Shown here: in pieces, positions 44,651 through 56,678 of the stretch
Layout of the letters: each line of letters begins with the position of its first letter
Position numbering within the stretch: the first letter of the stretch is position 1
Assembly (NCBI GenBank): GCA_013176395.1
Contig: JABMLP010000007.1
Span: forward strand, 868,001 to 932,000
Direction of reading: 5' to 3'
Source: Venturia oleaginea
Lineage: Eukaryota > Ascomycota > Dothideomycetes > Venturiales > Venturiaceae
DNA length: 64,000 bases
The notes under the pieces: generated by a model
The model's database searches: none
Seen by the model: only the letters and a program-made list of their open reading frames with translations
What the model was told of the DNA's origin: nothing
Made by a program: the position numbers and the translations under genes

Positions 44651-45037
44651 CTACGCTGCCCTTTTCAGATGAGACGGCTCGATAACCCCTGTTTGTTCTG
44701 TGATTCGTCCTTGCCACAGCGGGCCGAGCTGACACTCCAGCACCCATTCGTGTAAGAATTGCTTTGCATAACCAGACGGTGGTGGAACAAAGCAAGTTTC
44801 TCGGCCTCGAGAGGATCTTGGTCTTTGGATGCTCCCCACATTTCTTGAGCGAAGCCGGCGGTGTTATAACCGCAGAGGACGACTTCAACGCCTTGAAGAC
44901 CTAGGACTCGCCATGATTCTGCCCAGCAGCGGTCGTTACAGATCATCATTCCAAAGATTGGTTCGCCTCGTTCTGGAGAGTAAGGAAGGAGATCTGGCAC
45001 GCGAAAGGCTTCCCAGTCTAAATCGCCGGGCTTGAGT
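44651..45037 (-). pseudogene. N-carbamoyl-D-amino-acid hydrolase (nitrilase family), internally deleted
   Basis: Seen on the minus strand: PGDLDWEAFRVPDLLPYSPE, GEPIFGMMICNDRCWAESW (active-site Cys block), RVLGLQGVEVVLCGYNTAGF and NSYTNGCWSVSSARCGK, clear carbamoylase sequence. Then, instead of the usual 50-60 intervening residues, another frame reads GRITEQTGVIEPSHLKRAA and stops at 44651; this is the family's normal C-terminus. So an internal deletion fused the middle to the end out of frame. The N-terminal third with the catalytic Glu is not recognisable upstream. Dead gene. 45038-45540 contains no other recognisable gene. Confidence 0.72.
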
Positions 45038-45540
45038 GTGGAAGTCGATGAAGGAGGAGAAAGAAAGTTGGAAGAGAGTGATTAGTTCAAGAGGTGAGAA
45101 GACGGGCTCGAAGACATCTCGGTACAAGAGTGGAGGTATCCATGTCCGCATCAAGTAAGGCACGATAAGGGTTTTGATATCGGCCGACGGCTTCGTCCAT
45201 CCGCATCTGCTCCTCGCCGACGCCAACCACCTTAGACACGTAGAGCATCGTACTGTTGGAGTTTTGGGGAGAAAGAAAGGAGAAACGGAGAACGGAGACA
45301 GGTTCATTGCCGAGCGCCGATTGCCCATCTCGGACTTGATCCTCGGAGTTTGGCGGCAAAAGACGTGCCAAGCACTTTCACCACTTTCTCCTATGTATTA
45401 CTCGGAATATCTGCAGATTCGCACACGACCTCTCACTCTAGCAATAAAACTGCCTCAACGTAGGCATACCGGAAATGGAGCATTCTATCATGACCGTTCA
45501 TCACATAGCTGAGCAACCACGCGCGATTAATCTCATTGGA

Positions 45541-48340
45541 CTAGTATCTCTCAATCAGCCATGTTCTCCTCGCCTCATCACTCATCTTATCAAGCATTTC
45601 CTGCTCCGCTTTCTTCATGATGAGGAAGTTCTTGACCAAATCCTCATCCAATGCCTCTTGGAGGGACGAGTCAGCTTCCAGCGCTTCCGTCGCTTCACCA
45701 ATACTCCTTGGCAGCATTCTCGTGATGCCATACTCAGCTCTCTGGGCTCCTTCAAGTCTCGCCGTGTTATCTGTCCATCGTTAGCACCGGCCCGAGAAAG
45801 CATGAGTAGGGCAAATAAACTTACAAGGACAATCCTTCTCCACCATCTCCATCTCCTCCCTCAACCCGAGTAATCCAGCAGCAACAATAGCCCCAAGCAC
45901 AAGATACATGTTAGCAAACCCATCTAAGCACCGGAATTCCCATCTCCTCTCTCCTGCTTTCCTAAGCGGGACTTCTCGATTCTGTGTACCCCAGGCGACC
46001 CACACTCCACCCGACCAATGATCCTCACCAATGCGATCATAGCTCTCCTTTTCTGGCAGGGCGAAGGCGCAAATAGCTTCAAGATGTAATAAAACTCCAG
46101 CCCAGAATTGCGACTCCTTCTTATCGAGGCTATCGGTGTCGAGTTCGGAGGAGTTCAGTGATATATGTACATGTGCTCCGGAATCAGAACTGGGGAAGGG
46201 ATGAGGATGTAGTGTTATGCGCAAACCGTGAGACTCAGCAATAGTTGATATCACCTGTCGAGTTTGGTAAAGTGTGTCAACCGCTTGTACTGGCGGAAGA
46301 GGAGGGAGGATGAATTCGTAGGCTGGATGTGACTCCGAATGCATTCCTTGCAAGTTGATTCCGATGGCCGCCAATGCTTCTGATATCTCTAGCACTATCG
46401 GGAGGAGTTTCGTCCATTGCTCTGGGCTCATGGTACCCCAGGCGTGAGTTGTCGTCAGTGGGAGATACGGATCTGCTCCATTTTCTGGATTACGTCTGAG
46501 GAAGACACATTCGATTTCGAATCCAAACAGGAGATAGGTCGAATGCTCTGAGTGAAGCTCTTGGAGATACGACTGCAGATGGCATCTAGGACATTCTTTG
46601 ATGGGTGCACCATTGATATCGCACCAGCGCGACATGACGGTAGCTGCAGGCATTGGAGCTTGCCAAGCAGGTCGAAGACTTCCCAGATCTGGCTCTACGT
46701 AAATCTGACCAGTAGTATTTACTGCCGCGGTGACCGTATCGTTCTGAAGAGTGCCCGTATTTCCTTGTGCAATGGATATTCGGGTTCCAGCATTGACCAT
46801 CTTGTTGAATTCTATCGCGGGATAGATGCGAGTTCGCATTTGTCCCATGTAGTCCAGCCACTGTACGACGACAAATCGAGTTTCTGGGTGAAGCTTCATA
46901 AAATTCTCCCATACTCGAATATTGTACGTCGATTCTCCTGGCCTAGGTGCTCGATATCCTATCGAAGGCAGGGCTATTGGAGCAGGCTTCTCTCCCAATT
47001 GTGGGGAGTAGCCAAGTTTGTATAGTTTATTAGAGCTGTTGAACATCAAGCCTGTTGCCAAGTTTATTGCTTGGGTCTCAGATAGGTCATTCTCCTTGGT
47101 GTACTCGACCAGCACCTGCGACGAATTCGTTAATTAACAGGCCAAATATTTTAAGCAGAACATACCTCTTCAAGAGCCTCCCTGAATTGTTTGTTGGCCA
47201 GCCAGTAAGTTTCCGGGAAGTAGTGTCCGTCGGTAGACCACAACAGCTTGTTATATGGCACAAGCTCGAGGGCTTGCCTCAAAACTTGAACTTCGCCATC
47301 TCTACTTAGCATGGGAAAGACCTCTCCGAGGTCAAGGTATGCATTCTTGTAAGTGCTAGCGAGGTAGCCAGCCTCTCTGGTGTAAGGATATGCCGAGTGC
47401 AACAATACGAAGGGAACTCTTGGATACTCTTTGATGACGGGCTGAAGATAGGCTGGATTTGAGCGAAGCAAGTCGATATCACGATCTCCGAGTCCAGTAT
47501 GTAGTTGTAACGGTTTCGAGAGTCCTTTGCCAGCTTGAGATGTCAAAATCTTCAAGGTCTTCAGGACCAAATAATCGTTGACATGCTTGCTATCAACTCG
47601 ATATCGCTTCTCGGTGACAGAACGAGTGATGTAGTGCTCGAATGGCGGTCCAATATTGGGTAGACAGTGCTCATAATTTGCTTCGATATCCAAACCAGAT
47701 CTATAGCAAATTACTGACTTGAAGCCGGCAATTTCTGGATCGTCGATCGCCCGGTGGATTTGAATCTTAAAGCGTTCCGTGAACAGTAAGAAGGTATCGA
47801 CCATGAACCCAGCAACAGCCAGATCGTCCTCGGTCGCCCGCCTCACAATGCCTTCCATGAGATGCTCCGCTAAGGCCTCAATTCTCAAAAGCCTCTTTGA
47901 TGGGGCGAGAGTGAACTGGTCGTGATAATGGTAAGGATGCATAGTACGCGGATTGTCCACGCCATCATCGATCAGAATCGAATAAGTTCCTTTGAGACAC
48001 TTTCGAATCAATCCGTCAGGGTCAGAATCGAGCCATTTCTGGCGTTCTTTGAGACAATCCCATTCTCCAGCCGGGCCATCATATTCGTAAAGCTCTTTCA
48101 ACTGGTTCCATGCTCTCAGATGCGGCAAGGAGAAGTACGTGTCGTCGAGGGCGTCTCCCGAGGCTTCAGTCGTTATGCTCTCGAACGGGTGGTTCTGATA
48201 TTCTGATGGGAGGAGCAGATTGTGAGCGTGGTTATCGATGACCTGAGAGTTTCAGCATGTCACGAATCTGGCGCGTGTCTGTTTCATATTTATACCGGAC
48301 ATTGGCGTATTGTTGCTCGAAGTGCGGGAAAGTCTGCCAT
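45541..48340 (-). CDS. fluG: FluG-type amidohydrolase / glutamine synthetase-like fusion
   Basis: Seen: exon 1 48296-48340, exon 2 47166-48242, exon 3 45825-47115, exon 4 45541-45770; introns of 53, 50 and 53 nt, all phases consistent; 880 aa (Aspergillus FluG is about 865). Start MADFPALRATIRQCPVIDNH leads into the amidohydrolase domain (VIDNHAHNLLLP, LHTGLGDRDIDLL, VLLHSAYPYTREAGYLAS, LLWSTDGHYFPETYWLA). From about residue 375 a glutamine-synthetase type I-like domain follows (HSESHPAYEFILPPL, ITLHPHPFPSSDSGAHVHIS, CLDGFANMYLVLGAIVAAG) and ends RRTWLIERY. Known: FluG is needed for sporulation signalling in Aspergillus. FluG-like paralogues are common, so orthology is not certain. Intact, unlike its neighbours. 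Confidence 0.88.
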
Positions 48341-48671
48341 CTTCAACCCGTACAACAGTGCCTGACATTTCACTGCTATGGTGCATTTGAGAGAATTGGG
48401 GGTTTTGGTTGCTACTCCTATCATCTCTCCTGCAGTGATGAGCAAGACTGCAGCCACCGCGTCATTCTGTCTCATAAAGACACCAGACCATACAGGACCG
48501 AGTATTCCGCTATGACAGACTCACAGACTCTCTTTTCAGCTTCATCCCCTTCAACTGACCCAGGATACATACCCGGATATTACTCCAATATACCCTATCC
48601 ACCTACTACCACGGCGGCCTGCCCCTCCACCGTATCCAGAAACCGCCCAATTCTTGTCTGAGACTCTGAAA
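48341..48671. promoter_or_regulatory. Divergent region between fluG-like gene and SDR relic
   Basis: 330 bp upstream of the fluG-like ATG, which must carry its promoter; the SDR relic begins on the opposite strand at its other end. No operator recognised. Confidence 0.4.
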
Positions 48672-49369
48672 ATGGGCAAGAATATTCTTATAGTAGGAGC
48701 AACCCGAGGTCTCGGGAAATCACTTCTTACCAAGTACTCGACAGCCGGCAACACAGTCTATGGAACAGCACGGGAAGACCCTCCCTCGCACCTCTCCTCC
48801 AACCCGAATTGGATCAAGAACGTTGATATGTCTACTCCCGACGCAGGCCAGTCAGTAGTAAAGCAGTGGCCAGAAGCCACACCAGTCCATCTCCTCGTGC
48901 TCGCAGCTGGATACTTTGGGCTCGAGAGTTTCGACAAACCAGACTGGGAGAAGCAGCTGCTTGTGTACAAGACTTCTGCCATGGGTCCTGTGTTTCTTGT
49001 AATAATTTGGAGAAGGCAGATTTGTTGAACGAGGGCTCGAAAATCATCCTCGTTTCCTCAGAATCTGGCTCCATAACTCTACGTCACGAAAGCGAAGGAG
49101 GTGGGAACTATGAACATCATGCTTCCAAAGCAGCAGAGAACATGATTGGCAAGCTGCTCAGTCTGGATCTGAAGGACAAGGGCGTGACAGTAGGGATAGT
49201 CCATCCAGGCTTCATGAGGACAGAAATGACCGCTGGGGTTGGCTTTGACAAATATTGGGATGACGGAGGGGCCGTGACACCGGATGAGGCTGCCGAGTGC
49301 TTGGTTGAATGGATTGACACTTTTGGTATCTCGAGGACGGGCACGTATTGGGCACCTTGAGGACCTGTG
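48672..49369 (+). pseudogene. Short-chain dehydrogenase/reductase, frameshifted
   Basis: Seen: starts MGKNILIVGATRGLGKSLL (TGxxxGxG cofactor loop), continues with LVLAAGYFGLESF, and loses frame at about 48995-49005 after GPVFLV. The next frame continues NLEKADLLNEGSKIILVSSE, then NYEHHASKAAENM (Y-x3-K-like active site with H at one position) and GIVHPGFMRTEMTAGVGFD, ending GTYWAP then TGA where family members continue APRGP. A one-base loss fits the frame change. The final TGA may be a CGA-to-TGA change. Probably a recent pseudogene, or a single assembly error plus a true stop. Function in life: NAD(P)H-dependent oxidoreductase. Confidence 0.7.
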
Positions 49370-51194
49370 TACGTCTTCTGTCACACCCTGGTACAGAAGG
49401 CACACTTGAGCTATACCGTTCTTACTTCCTTTATCACAATAGCTCCTGCTAGAGTACACACATCATATGTAAATATCAGCTCTACGGCTGAACATAGAAC
49501 AATACAATACACAATGATAGACATCATACATGTTTACATCACCTTGCAACCCTTACTGCAACATCTTCCACACCACACCCATCTACAGGGAACTTCAATG
49601 ATACTTTACAGTGACATTGAAACCGTCGAACCAGTCCTAGGTTCAAAGAGCAAACTCTCAACACCTCTTGAACTGCCGTGGTGATCGCACAATTACATGA
49701 CTTGGCAAGGAGGCTTTTATGTTTTCCTCCTCGTCATCCGCACAGGTTTCAATGGCATGAAAGTCATATTGATGTCAGTATGGTCTTCAAGAAGGGTGCC
49801 ATTCCATGCAGTGTTGTCAGCACTTCCAAGAATTTGATCGATACTGAGGGGTTATTGGCCAGTATGGTCAACAGAGCGTTTGCATAGTAATCCGATCTTA
49901 TTACTATAGCGTACGTAACTGAGTTATAGAACGAATGAAATACATCTTCTCCACCACGAGCCTCACAACTGAATCTTCACCTGCTGGGTGGGACATAGTC
50001 GACGCAGCCGATAGTCAGGCCATTCACTTTCATTTTGGATTTCGAAATTGAATGGCCTTCTGAGCTACGAAATCTTGCTCAGGCTGTAGGGCGCGGGCGT
50101 GATTTGCGTCGTGGTGATGTTTCATTCTTCTCGCATAATATGATATCTTACATGTAATAAGTCTTCCCACCATCTCGGTATATTGGATGTAAGAATTTTT
50201 GGAACCTCATTGACAACATCTCGAAATGTTGACAAGTAGATATTAATCTGAAAGTTCTTTCCTCAACCATCTCACGCAACCCATGGGAATCGAAGCCCAG
50301 GGTATCATTTAAGTAGGAGAAGAACATATCAGAAAGACAGTCGGAAAACGTAGCCTTTTAATTCAGGCGCTCTGAACCTGAGGTTTTGTTCATGATGAAT
50401 ATAATTACGATTAATTCCAACAAACCCATCAAAATCCTACTTCAACCAACATTTAGAAGGAATATAAAAACACCCAAATCGAATATCAATCTCGAAGTAG
50501 GACTCCAAATCTAACTCCCATCTCAAGACCGTGCGAACCAATATCCACTTCCAGCCTCACACCTCTCATTCACTTCAGCTCCATTCCTCACTTGATTTTC
50601 ACAAAGAAACCTTGCTAAAAAAGGTACAACATCTCTCAACCTAAGCTCGATATCAATCAATCCCTGGTTAAATCATGATTTTGAAGTTGCCAGGGATTTA
50701 ACGATGTCGAATCCAACCTGAGAGTGTTATATGAGAGAAAGGTATCCTACACAGCATATTACAATGCAGATCGACTAACCCGTCCTAAAGATTATTAATC
50801 GAGAAAGTAACTCAGAAGCCGCGTCCTCGAAGCGATTGAACAAGTCATAGTCAACTCGTCACCCTGATATGATATCAAGGCCGCACGTACATCAACAACA
50901 ATAGACATAGATATAAAAAGGGCTGCTTCGCTCGCGCCGAAGTAGGTATATACAACACGCAAACAATTCTAATTCCTCTCCTTACTCAGTTTTCGTCCAT
51001 CTCAAAAAAGCATCAACTTCAATCGCTCACCTCCCAAAGTACAAAGGGCAGACAGGCTAACAAAACGCCCACCATCCCATTCTCGTCGATTGCGTTGGTC
51101 AAAGTATACCGTTATTACAATAAGTTACCCAAAAAAGCACGCTCATCCTCTTCCATGATCCACTACTTCGTCAAACCCCATCCCACGCCCTTAC
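49370..51194. other. Intergenic
   Basis: 1.8 kb between the SDR relic and the 3' end of the GH72 gene. AT-rich with many direct short repeats of no clear structure; no gene recognised. Confidence 0.4.
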
Positions 51195-52885
51195 TCATAG
51201 CAGGATCATACCAGCACCCATAACTGCGGCTATCGACACATAGATTCCTAAGCCAAACAAGTTAATGTTGAGCGAAGGAACAGACGTCATACCGGCCGCG
51301 CTCTGCCTTGTTGCCGTCGATGAAGCACGCGAAGTAACGGTACCAGTACCAGCGGATCCAGCTTGGGAGATAAGTGCACCACATCCTGAAGGAGTCGAAG
51401 CAGCCTTGGTCGTAGCGGCACCACCAAAGTTACAGGCATCGCTAGCCCTGTTTTGGGAAAGATAGTACTGGTTGAAAGCAAATGACAATTGTTGGGTAGA
51501 GTTGCAGGCAGAGTAGGATCCGTAAGTAGCGTTGGACGCAATAGCAGCGATACCGGCGCAGGATTGACCGTAGCCGCAGACTTGGTTGAAGAGGGTTCCG
51601 TAAGTGGTCTCGGACTGGGACGCCTTAACGACGCACTGCAGGGAGTTGACCATGCAAGAGCAAAGTTGGGGGTTGGCTACTGGCGGGAGAGGGGAGGCTC
51701 TGGCTTCCCAGACACCAGTCTGCACGGCTGGACATGCCTGAGGAGAATTGGACGGAGTGTAAGATGCCATTTGAACGCCGGTGGGGGAGATGGTGGCCAT
51801 CTGCGATGAGAGGTAAGTAAAATCGGCGAGCTGGCTAACTGTGGAGCCGGAGACCTGGACGAGACCTAGGCGGTTGATTAGTATTTTGAATGTTCATGAT
51901 AACACAGAATAGTACATACCATAGTCATTGGCTTCCTGAAAGTACATGTAGACAATGCCACCGGAGAAGACACCAGTCATTTGGGAACCATATATGGCCT
52001 GCACTTCGGTGAACCTTCTTGGCCGAACAGTGTTGCAACCATACTCAGCGAAGAATGTTGGGACGGAGTAGTTCCTAAACTCAGCAACCCGTTGATCGTA
52101 ACCAGACTCAGTGAAAGAAGAGTCACCGCACCACGAGTAGATGTTGTAGCCCCAGAAATCAATTGCCTCGCTGGCATCTCCGCAGTTGAAGTACGTCTCG
52201 AGATTCGCGCGAATCTCAGCGTCATCGTTGGTAGCATATCCAACATACATTGGACGATAGTTCTTGGCCTTGATGTATGCCTTCGTGTCACGGACAGCAG
52301 CCTTGACGAAGGCGCTGGCGTTGGTGTTGGTCCTATTATTGGAGACCTCGTTACCAGCGAAGAAACCGATCACGTTGGAGTATGGTGCGAACATGTCGAC
52401 AACGCTAGTGTAACGGGCATAGAGCTGAGTGTTCCATGCTGGCGTGTCTCGGTTGATAGAGAGACCTGGTTGTCCAAGATCGGCGACAACGTAGATACCG
52501 TTGTCTTGGAGGAGTTGCATGCAGGTTGAGTGGTCCCGGGTGGGGTCAACAGCGTATACACGAATGGTGTTCATGTTGAGCTGCTTCATCAACGGTATAT
52601 CGACTCTGCATCGTGCGGCATCAGCAAGAGGATCGGTGTAGGCGGAGTTGGAGGTGGTGGAAGCGGATCCATTGGTGCTGTAGTCCTCTGGGGGTATGTT
52701 AGCCCATTGCCTTTTAATAGGCAATAACGATACTCACGTTGGTATGCGACACCCTGAATGAAGAATTCGGTGCCATTGGTCTTGTAGAAGAACTTTGCGC
52801 CCTTGACCACGATGGGATCCAGGTCAGCTACGACGGACCGCGCGAAGAGCGCGGCAACGCCGGCCGCCACACTGAAGCCTCTCAT
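51195..52885 (-). CDS. GPI-anchored 1,3-beta-glucanosyltransferase (GH72 + CBM43)
   Basis: Role: Gas/Gel-type enzyme that cuts and rejoins beta-1,3-glucan chains at the plasma membrane and wall. Seen: exons 52738-52885, 51920-52687 and 51195-51865 with 50- and 54-nt introns, 528 aa. Signal peptide [22 protein letters not shown]72 domain with [23 protein letters not shown] (acid/base E163) and [11 protein letters not shown] (nucleophile E264). The X8/CBM43 Cys-rich domain follows ([43 protein letters not shown]). Then a short Ser-rich linker and a GPI signal ending [12 protein letters not shown]. Having the CBM43 puts it in the Gas1/Gel4-like subgroup. The initial ATG at 52885 follows a GTG; ATG chosen. 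Intact and not far upstream of FKS1. Confidence 0.92.
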
Positions 52886-55800
52886 TGTCACGATGTACAG
52901 TAGATTACTGGGCGGAGAGAAATGCTATTGTTCGGATCAATAGTTTATGTCGAATGGATGATGGTCGGTGGTGTCAAGAGCTGTTGTGGAACTCTAATCG
53001 TGTGGTGTTGATTGTTCAGGGGAAGGGGCTCAGAACTCCGAAGTACGTCAGAACGTCAACAAAGAGAGGAAAGAAGGAGAAAGAGACAATTATTGTATGT
53101 TAACGAGTGTACTGAATGTCCGGAAAGAGGCAAGAAGGAAGCTACTGCGAAGATGAAGATGCCAAGCAGAAGATGAAGAATGCTCGATGTCTCGCTACGA
53201 GCTTGGGAGCCCTGTAGGCGAGCCACTTTCAGACTTTTGGCGCCTGCACTGTCCTGTACGCTACGAGTGGGCGACACGCAATCAAACAACACCAATCCAT
53301 TCCAAGTGGGGTGACGAAAAAAGCGCCTTTCTGGGACACTCGCATGATGTAAAGCACAGCACGTTAATAACAGTTATTGAACTATTATTTACAACTAACC
53401 CTAATCGGGTTAAAATCCCGCTTCTAAGCAGGACATTAGCCAGTCCTACCTGGCCTACAGACGGGTCTAGCCTAGGATAGGAGCCTGACAAAGCTAAAAA
53501 GAAGATATAGTACGCCAAAAATGCGATTTACCTGATATTTTCGTCAAACTCGTTGCTTTGTAGCATGTAAAAAGCGTTACTAACACAGAGTGATTGACAG
53601 GGGGCTGCCACCCTACGTACCACAGTAGTAATTCCAAGCCGCCCTTTGTCCTGCAAGTCGTGTAGATCCAGATCCATACATAGTAACACCCGGATGTTTC
53701 GGAAACTGCCTTTTGATACAGAACTGTTGAATCACAGCCTCAAAGGTGGATCTTGCTTTCTACTAGTACACCATTGCGAAGCGGCCATTCCAACTGGTGA
53801 CTTTACATCATAGATCTTGGTTTTTCGATAATTTCGGGAGGCGAAAACCAAGAGTGCAGGTGGTTGGGTCAGGGTGCTTACATTTGTCGAAACAGGTCTG
53901 CGGCACGTCTTGACTCGGTTATTGCCACGGCCGGATACAGGCCCGGGAGAGTGGTTAAACAAATCAAGTCGTGATGGTCGCAGAGAGGGATGTGGTCGCA
54001 GAGAGGGATGTGGGAGGTTGTACGATGAGGTTAGACAATGATCGGGATGACCTTATGCTGTGTTATGATCAAGTATCTGTGAGACTCGTTGTTTGAGAGT
54101 GACAATATTGTTGTGAAATCGTGGTACGAAGCAGTTTTGTTGTCAAGATCGAAGGTGCTGACGTTGCTGCCACCTGAACGTTGATGTTGAGGTCTGGTGG
54201 TTGGATGCAAGACTCCGAAATCAGGTATCAGGACGAAGAAGTCTTCTTCGTTGTCTCGTATTTTATTTTGCAATAAAAGGATTACGATGCTAGAGATGAC
54301 TACTCTCTGGCTCAACTCCTTCCAGAATACATCCAAAATATCGGATCATCCTTTTTCCAGTGGAAAAGAATGCCATTGCCTCACATCGCCAGCCGTGAAA
54401 CAACGGTTCATCAACCATGGTTTCGCACGGGGAGATCCAATATCACTGCTAATATGGCTAAAATTAACTTTAGATATTTGGCTGTTGAGCTAGAGGCGAC
54501 TCACTTCGTGGATTGCTCATGAAGTGCTACCAATTTATAGAATTTATAGCACTATCGCCTCCCAAATCCCATTACTGCGGCCAAAAGACTGGACGACAAC
54601 TGCACTTCGTCCTGACCTCAGAATTTCCGACGTGGACGTCTCTCGGTGCTCTGTCCGTTCTGTGTTCTTCTCGTGCTCGGGCGAGTACGAGCCCTATCGC
54701 TTTGATAAAACAATTTCTGCCTTCGGATGATTGTCGCCAGGATTGGAAATCACTTTGCTTCGGTAATCGCGAATCCTGCTGGATGGATTTGACAGAGCAG
54801 GGAGTGCCTGGCCATACATCCTTACTCACAGCTGCCATCATACTGCCAGAACCTGCTTGTAAATGTCGCTCACCTTTCAGCTGAAGCCTTCCTAATTTGA
54901 CGACCTCAGCTCTTGAATCCTGCGTCAAGTTCACGAGGCATGGAGTTGAAGAAAAATGTTGGCGGCAAGGAAAGTCCGGAACACTGCAGCAGCCAAGCCG
55001 CATGTTCTGTTACGAGGAACAGGCCGGGACTAGCGGCATACGCATTGAGGCGTTGAGATCTGTGGCTGCCAACCAGCTTATCTTCGCGGCCTCTCACAGC
55101 AGAGAGGCCAGCCACTTGTTTACGCGTTCATTGAGAACGCATGACGATCCCAACCTTAACAGAACTCCAAGCTAGCAATATACTGCATAGTGCATACAAT
55201 ACTATGCAAGGTTTATACACGAGTTTTTGGCGAGTGGTGAAGAACATATCTGTATCTTCAACGTTTACGGCCATGATGCTTGACGGGCACGACGGGGCGG
55301 CAGCAATTACGTGCCGGCTCGAAAGGACCGTTTGAGATTTCGAATGGTTCATGGATGCGAGTGGAGCACGGCGCAAGGGGAATGGATCCAATTATATACT
55401 TTTGCCTGCCGCCGCCACCCGATGGCTAGAAGAAGAGAAGACAAACAGGGGCCGCGGGAAGCAATCAGGACTCACAAGTGGTTCCGCAGTGGGAAAAAGA
55501 CCACTCTCATGATCAGCAGAGGAATCCATTCTTGCCTATGTCAGGGGGCGAGAAATTAGAGAAACAGGGAAGCTGGACATTGGTAGGTGCATGGAACTGC
55601 TGCACAGCCACTCGAAGAGTAAACAGGACCTAGAGGGTGAAGAGACAAGAGTGTATCGGACAGCAGTAGGACAACGAGCTGTAGAAGATGTGATTGAAGA
55701 TTGATTGAAGATTACAGAAAAGCACCAACGATAGCTAGCAGTTTAGTGGCGTCTCTCGTCGTGTTGGACGGAAGACGACTCCATCCATCCTAGGAGCTCG

Positions 55801-56678
55801 AGTGAGCCCCCTGGGCCCAAGCAATTTGCTGGTCTGTCGAATGAATGTCCGTGGCGCGTCGGGCGACGCCAGGTTCACTGGCCCCTTTCCCATGCGTTGC
55901 CCGTGTGTTGTGCCCAGGCTCATACTACAGTAGAGAGGGCTGCTGCTCTTTCGCCATGAAAGAAAGCCTCAGCTTTTGCAAACCCATTCCGCCAACATCA
56001 CCAGTCTCTCGTTCAAACAAGATCCAGGTGCAATCGTTCCAGCGTGTTTCTTGCCGTCTTCAAGCAGAGGCAGACCTTCGTTGAAGCACGCCGGCCAGGT
56101 TCATCCAGATAAAGTCCGACGCTAAATCTAGGGGGAGCCGTCGTACAATTTGGCCGTCCAGTCTGAAGCAGTGTTTCCCCAAGCAACGACAGGTTTCCGC
56201 CTCGGAAAGAAATAGCCTCCACCAACCTCCTTCCTCACCTCCTCTGAGTCCAACTCCAGCACACAGTCGCTTCGACCGAACACATACACCACAAACCACT
56301 TTGTCATCCTAATTTAATTTGCTTCGGGAGACGCTCGCTCAATCTCTGACGCCCCATCCATCCCTTGATCCTCGACACAAACAAGGCACAGCCCACAACA
56401 ATCCTTCTGCCATTGTTCCGAGGAACGACTCCAGGCACGACTCCTCGATCGCCTGTCCGCATTCTACACCTTCAAAAAAGATTGTTGCGAAGCGTAATGA
56501 CCCAATTGTGAGGTAAGTGACGGTGGCGATCCAAGCAAACATTGCAACTCCTCAACTGTTTCACAAATCCACCACTCCCGCGCAGTCACTTCCGCAACCC
56601 ATCTGGCGTGCTCGCCACTGTCGGTATCGACAGTCCACTGACTTTGTCTCGTCTAGACTTCAATAATACATCTTCACC
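52886..56678. other. 3.8-kb divergent intergenic region, GH72 / FKS1
   Basis: Between two divergently transcribed beta-glucan genes. No supported gene. About 53360-53590 contains short AT-rich segments and TAACCC/GGGTTA motifs that might be a solo-LTR relic; support is weak. 55800-56678 is the likely FKS1 promoter and leader, with CT-rich tracts and no clear TATA. Its unusual length suits a wall-stress-regulated promoter, but no specific sites are claimed. Confidence 0.45.

Noticed and set aside
53360..53590. Possible solo LTR or tRNA-derived SINE (GGGTTAAAATCCC, inverted TTAATAAC/GTTACTAAC-like ends)
   Set aside because: Ends do not pair well, no target duplication found, no tRNA fold.
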